Position numbers and translations under genes: made by a program | Assembly: GCA_025925615.1 (NCBI GenBank) | Contig: JAICLN010000231.1 | Span: forward strand, 1 to 6,909 | DNA from: Actinomycetospora sp. | GTDB taxonomy: Bacteria > Actinomycetota > Actinomycetes > Mycobacteriales > Pseudonocardiaceae | Direction of reading: 5' to 3' | Length of the DNA stretch: 6,909 bases | Notes under the pieces: generated by a model | Told to the model about the DNA's origin: nothing | Database searches by the model: none | The model's input: the letters and a program-made list of their open reading frames with translations, nothing else | Shown here: positions 4,233 through 6,909 of the stretch, piece by piece | Layout of the letters: each line of letters starts with the position of its first letter | Position numbering within the stretch: position 1 is the stretch's first letter

Positions 4233-6578
4233 GTGACCGCGGCACGCATCGCCAGCATCGGCGGCGGTCCCGGCGGGCTGTTCACCGCGATCCTCGCGAA
4301 GCGATCCCACCCCGAGCGCGAGATCGTCGTCTACGAGCGCAACGCCGCCGACGACACGTTCGGCTTCGGCGTCGTGTTCTCGGAGGAGACGCTGCAGAAC
4401 ATCGCCGACGCGGACCCGGCGTCCATCGACCGCATCCAGGCCGAGTTCCGACACTGGTCGGCCATCGACACCGACTTCCTCGGGACCGTCGAGCGCTCCG
4501 ACGGGCACGCCTTCGCCGCCCTGGAGCGCACGCGGCTGCTGCAGATCCTCGGGGAGCGCGCGCTCGAGCTCGGCGTCGACGTGCGCTACGAGACCGAGGC
4601 GCCACCGCTGGCGGACCTGCGCCGGGACCACGACGTCGTCCTCGCCGCCGACGGGGTCAACAGCCGCACCCGGGAGGCGCTGGCCGACCAGTTCGTCCCC
4701 AGCCGCGAGGGCCGCACCGCGAAGTACGCGTGGTTCGCCACCGAGCGGCCCTTCGACTGCTTCACGTTCCTCATCGTCGAGACACCGCACGGCCTGTTCT
4801 GGGCGCACATCTACCCCTTCGACGACACCCGCTCCACGTTCATCGTCGAGACCGACGAGGCGACGTGGCGCCGCGCCGGGCTCGACGCGCACGCCGCCGT
4901 CGCCCGGGCCCCGGGCGAGAACGACGAGGCCTCGATGCGCTTCTGCGAGGAGATCTTCGCGGAGCACCTCGACGGGTACGGGCTGATCGGCAACAACTCG
5001 GGGTGGCTGTCGTTCACCGTCATGCGCAACGAGCACTGGTCGGCGGGCAACTCGTCCTCGTCCCCCGTCGCTCCGCTCGCCCCGGTGGTGCTCGTCGGCG
5101 ACGCGGCGCACACCGCCCACTTCTCCATCGGCTCGGGCACCAAGCTGGCCCTGGAGGACGCGATCGCCCTGGCCGGTGCTCTGGACCGCGAGGGCGACGT
5201 GGACGCCGCGCTCAAGGCCTACACCGAGGAGCGCAAACCGGTCGTCGCGTCGCTGCAGCGTTCCGCGCAGACCAGCTTGGAGTGGTTCGAGGGGCTCCCC
5301 CGCTACCGCCACCTCGCCCCGGAGCAGTTCGTGTTCCAACTGCTCACCCGCTCCCAGCGCGTCACCTACGACAACCTGCGGCTGCGCGACGCCGAGTACG
5401 TCGGGCGCCTCGACGCGTGGCTGGCGCAGCAGACCCGGGCCGCCGGGCTCGACGTCGCCGACGGCACGCCGCCGATGTTCCACCCCTTCCGGCTGCGCGG
5501 CCGGATCCTGCCGAACCGCATCGTCGTCTCCCCGATGGCGCAGTACTCCGCGGTCGACGGTGTGCCCGGCGAGTGGCACCTGGTGCACCTCGGCTCCCGC
5601 GCCGTCGGCGGAGCGGGCCTGGTGATGACCGAGATGACCTGCGTGACGCCGCAGGGCCGGATCACCCACGGTTGCCCCGGCCTCTGGAACGACGAGCAGA
5701 CCGCCGCCTGGCGCCGCATCGTCGACTTCGTGCACCGGGAGACCCCGGCCCTGATCGGCGCCCAGATCGGCCACTCCGGGCGCAAGGGCGCCACGAAGGT
5801 CATGTGGGAGGGGATCGACGACCCGCTTCCCGACGACGAGTCCTGGGAGATCCTCGCGCCGTCCCCGATCCCCTACCGGTCCGACTCCGCCGTCCCCCGG
5901 GAGATGACCACCCGGGACATCGCCGACGTCATCGCCGCCCACGTCGACACCGCCCGCCGCGCCGCCGACGCCGGCTTCGACCTGCTCGAACTGCACTACG
6001 CCCACGGCTACCTGGTGTCCTCGTTCCTCTCGCCGCTGTCGAACCGGCGCACCGACGACTACGGCGGGTCGCCGGACAACCGGGCCCGCCTCGCCCTGGA
6101 GATCCTCGACGCGGTCCGGGCGGTGTGGCCGGCCGACCGCCCGATCAGCGTGCGGATCAGCGCCACGGACTGGGTCGACGGCCTGGAGGGAGTCGGCCCG
6201 GGCTTCACCGGCGACGACGCCGTCGCGCTGGCGCGGATGCTGGCCGCCCACGGCGCCGACATCATCGACGTCTCCACCGGCCAGACCTCCACCGACGCCG
6301 ACCCCGCGTACGGGCGGCTCTACCAGACCCCGTTCGCCGACCGGATCCGTCAGGAGACCGGCATCCCGACGATCACCGTCGGCGCGGTCGCCTCGGTCGA
6401 GGACGCGAACACGATCGTCGCCTCCGGCCGCGCGGACCTCTGCGCGATCGCCCGCCCGCACCTGGTCGACCCGTACTGGACCTGGAACGCCGCGCTCGAC
6501 CAGGACTTCCGTGGCGCGCCGGTACCCAAGCAGTACCGCTCGGGCCTCTCGGCCCGCCGTCGGGAACAGGCGCCGTGA
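4233..6578 (+). CDS. Fused FAD monooxygenase / old-yellow-enzyme reductase acting on an aryl-CoA
   Basis: The 781-residue product joins two flavoproteins. Residues 1-395 form a class A FAD monooxygenase like salicylate hydroxylase: dinucleotide-binding GGGPGG (10-15), DG motif DVVLAADGVNS (134-144) and the FAD-ribityl motif VGDAAH with Asp290. After a short linker, residues from about 415 form an old-yellow-enzyme (FMN) domain of the YqjM kind: NRIVVSPMAQY (428-438), GAQIGHSGRKG, HYAHGY with the substrate-binding His588 and His591 and Tyr593, SPLSNRRTDDYGGS, and a GRAD motif before the C-terminus. The active-site Cys of YqjM is Ala436 here. This fusion and length match 2-aminobenzoyl-CoA monooxygenase/reductase of Azoarcus evansii, which hydroxylates and then reduces the ring using O2 and NAD(P)H; relatives are annotated as salicylyl-CoA 5-hydroxylase/oxidoreductase. 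Start GTG 4233 follows the previous stop by 1 nt. Family assignment is firm; the exact substrate is not. Confidence 0.93.
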   Translation: MTAARIASIGGGPGGLFTAILAKRSHPEREIVVYERNAADDTFGFGVVFSEETLQNIADADPASIDRIQAEFRHWSAIDTDFLGTVERSDGHAFAALERTRLLQILGERALELGVDVRYETEAPPLADLRRDHDVVLAADGVNSRTREALADQFVPSREGRTAKYAWFATERPFDCFTFLIVETPHGLFWAHIYPFDDTRSTFIVETDEATWRRAGLDAHAAVARAPGENDEASMRFCEEIFAEHLDGYGLIGNNSGWLSFTVMRNEHWSAGNSSSSPVAPLAPVVLVGDAAHTAHFSIGSGTKLALEDAIALAGALDREGDVDAALKAYTEERKPVVASLQRSAQTSLEWFEGLPRYRHLAPEQFVFQLLTRSQRVTYDNLRLRDAEYVGRLDAWLAQQTRAAGLDVADGTPPMFHPFRLRGRILPNRIVVSPMAQYSAVDGVPGEWHLVHLGSRAVGGAGLVMTEMTCVTPQGRITHGCPGLWNDEQTAAWRRIVDFVHRETPALIGAQIGHSGRKGATKVMWEGIDDPLPDDESWEILAPSPIPYRSDSAVPREMTTRDIADVIAAHVDTARRAADAGFDLLELHYAHGYLVSSFLSPLSNRRTDDYGGSPDNRARLALEILDAVRAVWPADRPISVRISATDWVDGLEGVGPGFTGDDAVALARMLAAHGADIIDVSTGQTSTDADPAYGRLYQTPFADRIRQETGIPTITVGAVASVEDANTIVASGRADLCAIARPHLVDPYWTWNAALDQDFRGAPVPKQYRSGLSARRREQAP

Positions 6579-6585
6579 CCGGCCG

Positions 6586-6909
6586 TCAGTGGCCCTTGAA
6601 CGCCTCGGCGAGCCACCACGACGGGCCGTCGCTGGTGACCTTCGCGTCGAGCAGCAGCGGCGCCGACCGCGGTCCGGCGAGCCACTCCCCCACGACCGCG
6701 AGGTCCGCGGTCGACCGGACGACCGCCGCGTCGCACCCGTAGCCGCGCGCGATGGCCGCCAGGTCGGTGTCGGGGAAGCGGACTCCTCCGTGGTCCTCGC
6801 CGGTGAAGTGGTGGAACTCCGCCCCGTAGCCGGCGTCGTCGTACACCACGATCACCAGGCCCAGCGCCAGCCGGACGGCGGTCTCCAGCTCGGAGATCCC
6901 CATCAGGAA
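6586..6909 (-). CDS. Thiamine-diphosphate enzyme (acetolactate synthase-like), C-terminal fragment
   Basis: The minus strand is open from the right edge to TGA 6586-6588, giving 107 residues. They match the C-terminal ThDP-binding domain of the acetolactate synthase / benzoylformate decarboxylase superfamily. The fragment begins FLMGISELETAVR, which in this family directly follows the GDGG start of the ThDP motif, so that motif should lie just past the edge. It continues VIVVYDDAGYGAE, the position of the second half of the ThDP motif, and ends PSWWLAEAFKGH. ATG 6903 is internal and not the start. The stop is 7 bp from the stop of the fusion flavoprotein, so the genes converge. Possible activities include carboligase, 2-oxoacid decarboxylase, or ring cleavage as in cyclohexane-1,2-dione hydrolase and IolD; the fragment cannot decide. 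Membership in the aromatic module is unproven. Confidence 0.85.
   Translation of the reverse strand, partial: FLMGISELETAVRLALGLVIVVYDDAGYGAEFHHFTGEDHGGVRFPDTDLAAIARGYGCDAAVVRSTADLAVVGEWLAGPRSAPLLLDAKVTSDGPSWWLAEAFKGH

Noticed and set aside
4182..6461. Long open minus-strand frame of 759 codons opposite the fusion flavoprotein
   Set aside because: Its product is Gly/Val/Arg/Asp-rich low-complexity sequence typical of the antisense frame of a GC-rich gene, and the plus strand encodes clear FAD and OYE motifs.
6581..6594. GGCC-N6-GGCC as a terminator between the convergent genes
   Set aside because: Four-base stem, no T-run, and it lies inside the ThDP-enzyme coding sequence.
6704..6721. Palindrome-like stretch around GGTCGACC
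   Set aside because: Lies within coding sequence; symmetry is broken outside short arms and such GC-rich matches are expected by chance.
4730..6742. Long plus-strand frame of 670 codons overlapping the fusion gene
   Set aside because: Arg/Pro-rich shadow in another frame with no recognisable domains.

Overview
The window is very GC-rich DNA with strong G/C preference at third codon positions, frequent GTG starts, very short gaps between genes and TAnnnT-type promoter elements. Together these point to an actinobacterial chromosome. Pseudonocardia or a relative is my guess, made from the general look of the proteins and not demonstrated here. I see no tRNA, rRNA, CRISPR array, insertion sequence or att site.

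Layout from left to right: (1) an alpha/beta-hydrolase on the minus strand, cut by the left edge (1-694); (2) a 280-bp upstream region; (3) an unrecognised 77-residue protein on the plus strand (975-1208); (4) a PaaX-family repressor on the plus strand (start taken as GTG 1296, end 2144); (5) a Rid/YjgF-family protein on the minus strand (2149-2538), meeting the repressor gene tail to tail 4 bp away; (6) a 107-bp divergent promoter region with an AT-rich island and an imperfect dyad; (7) a tight plus-strand operon of three genes: a PaaK-type aryl-CoA ligase (2646-4031), a 67-residue orphan protein (4028-4231, 4-bp overlap) and a 781-residue fusion of an FAD aromatic monooxygenase with an old-yellow-enzyme reductase (4233-6578, 1-nt gap); (8) the C-terminal end of a thiamine-diphosphate enzyme on the minus strand, ending 7 bp from the fusion gene and cut by the right edge.

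The core (items 4-7) reads as an aerobic 'CoA-thioester' aromatic degradation module. The ligase would make an aryl-CoA. The fusion protein would then hydroxylate the ring and reduce the dearomatised product, as known for 2-aminobenzoyl-CoA monooxygenase/reductase of Azoarcus evansii; related proteins are often annotated as salicylyl-CoA 5-hydroxylase/oxidoreductase. A Rid-type protein beside such a pair fits an amino-substituted substrate, because the expected product is an enamine. The published Azoarcus 2-aminobenzoate cluster also carried a 'translation inhibitor' (Rid-type) protein, with a MarR-type rather than a PaaX-type regulator. No beta-oxidation or ring-cleavage genes are visible here, so the lower pathway must be outside the window or supplied elsewhere. 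The best candidates for something undescribed are the 67-residue protein locked between ligase and fusion enzyme, and the replacement of the usual ligase and regulator types by PaaK and PaaX types.
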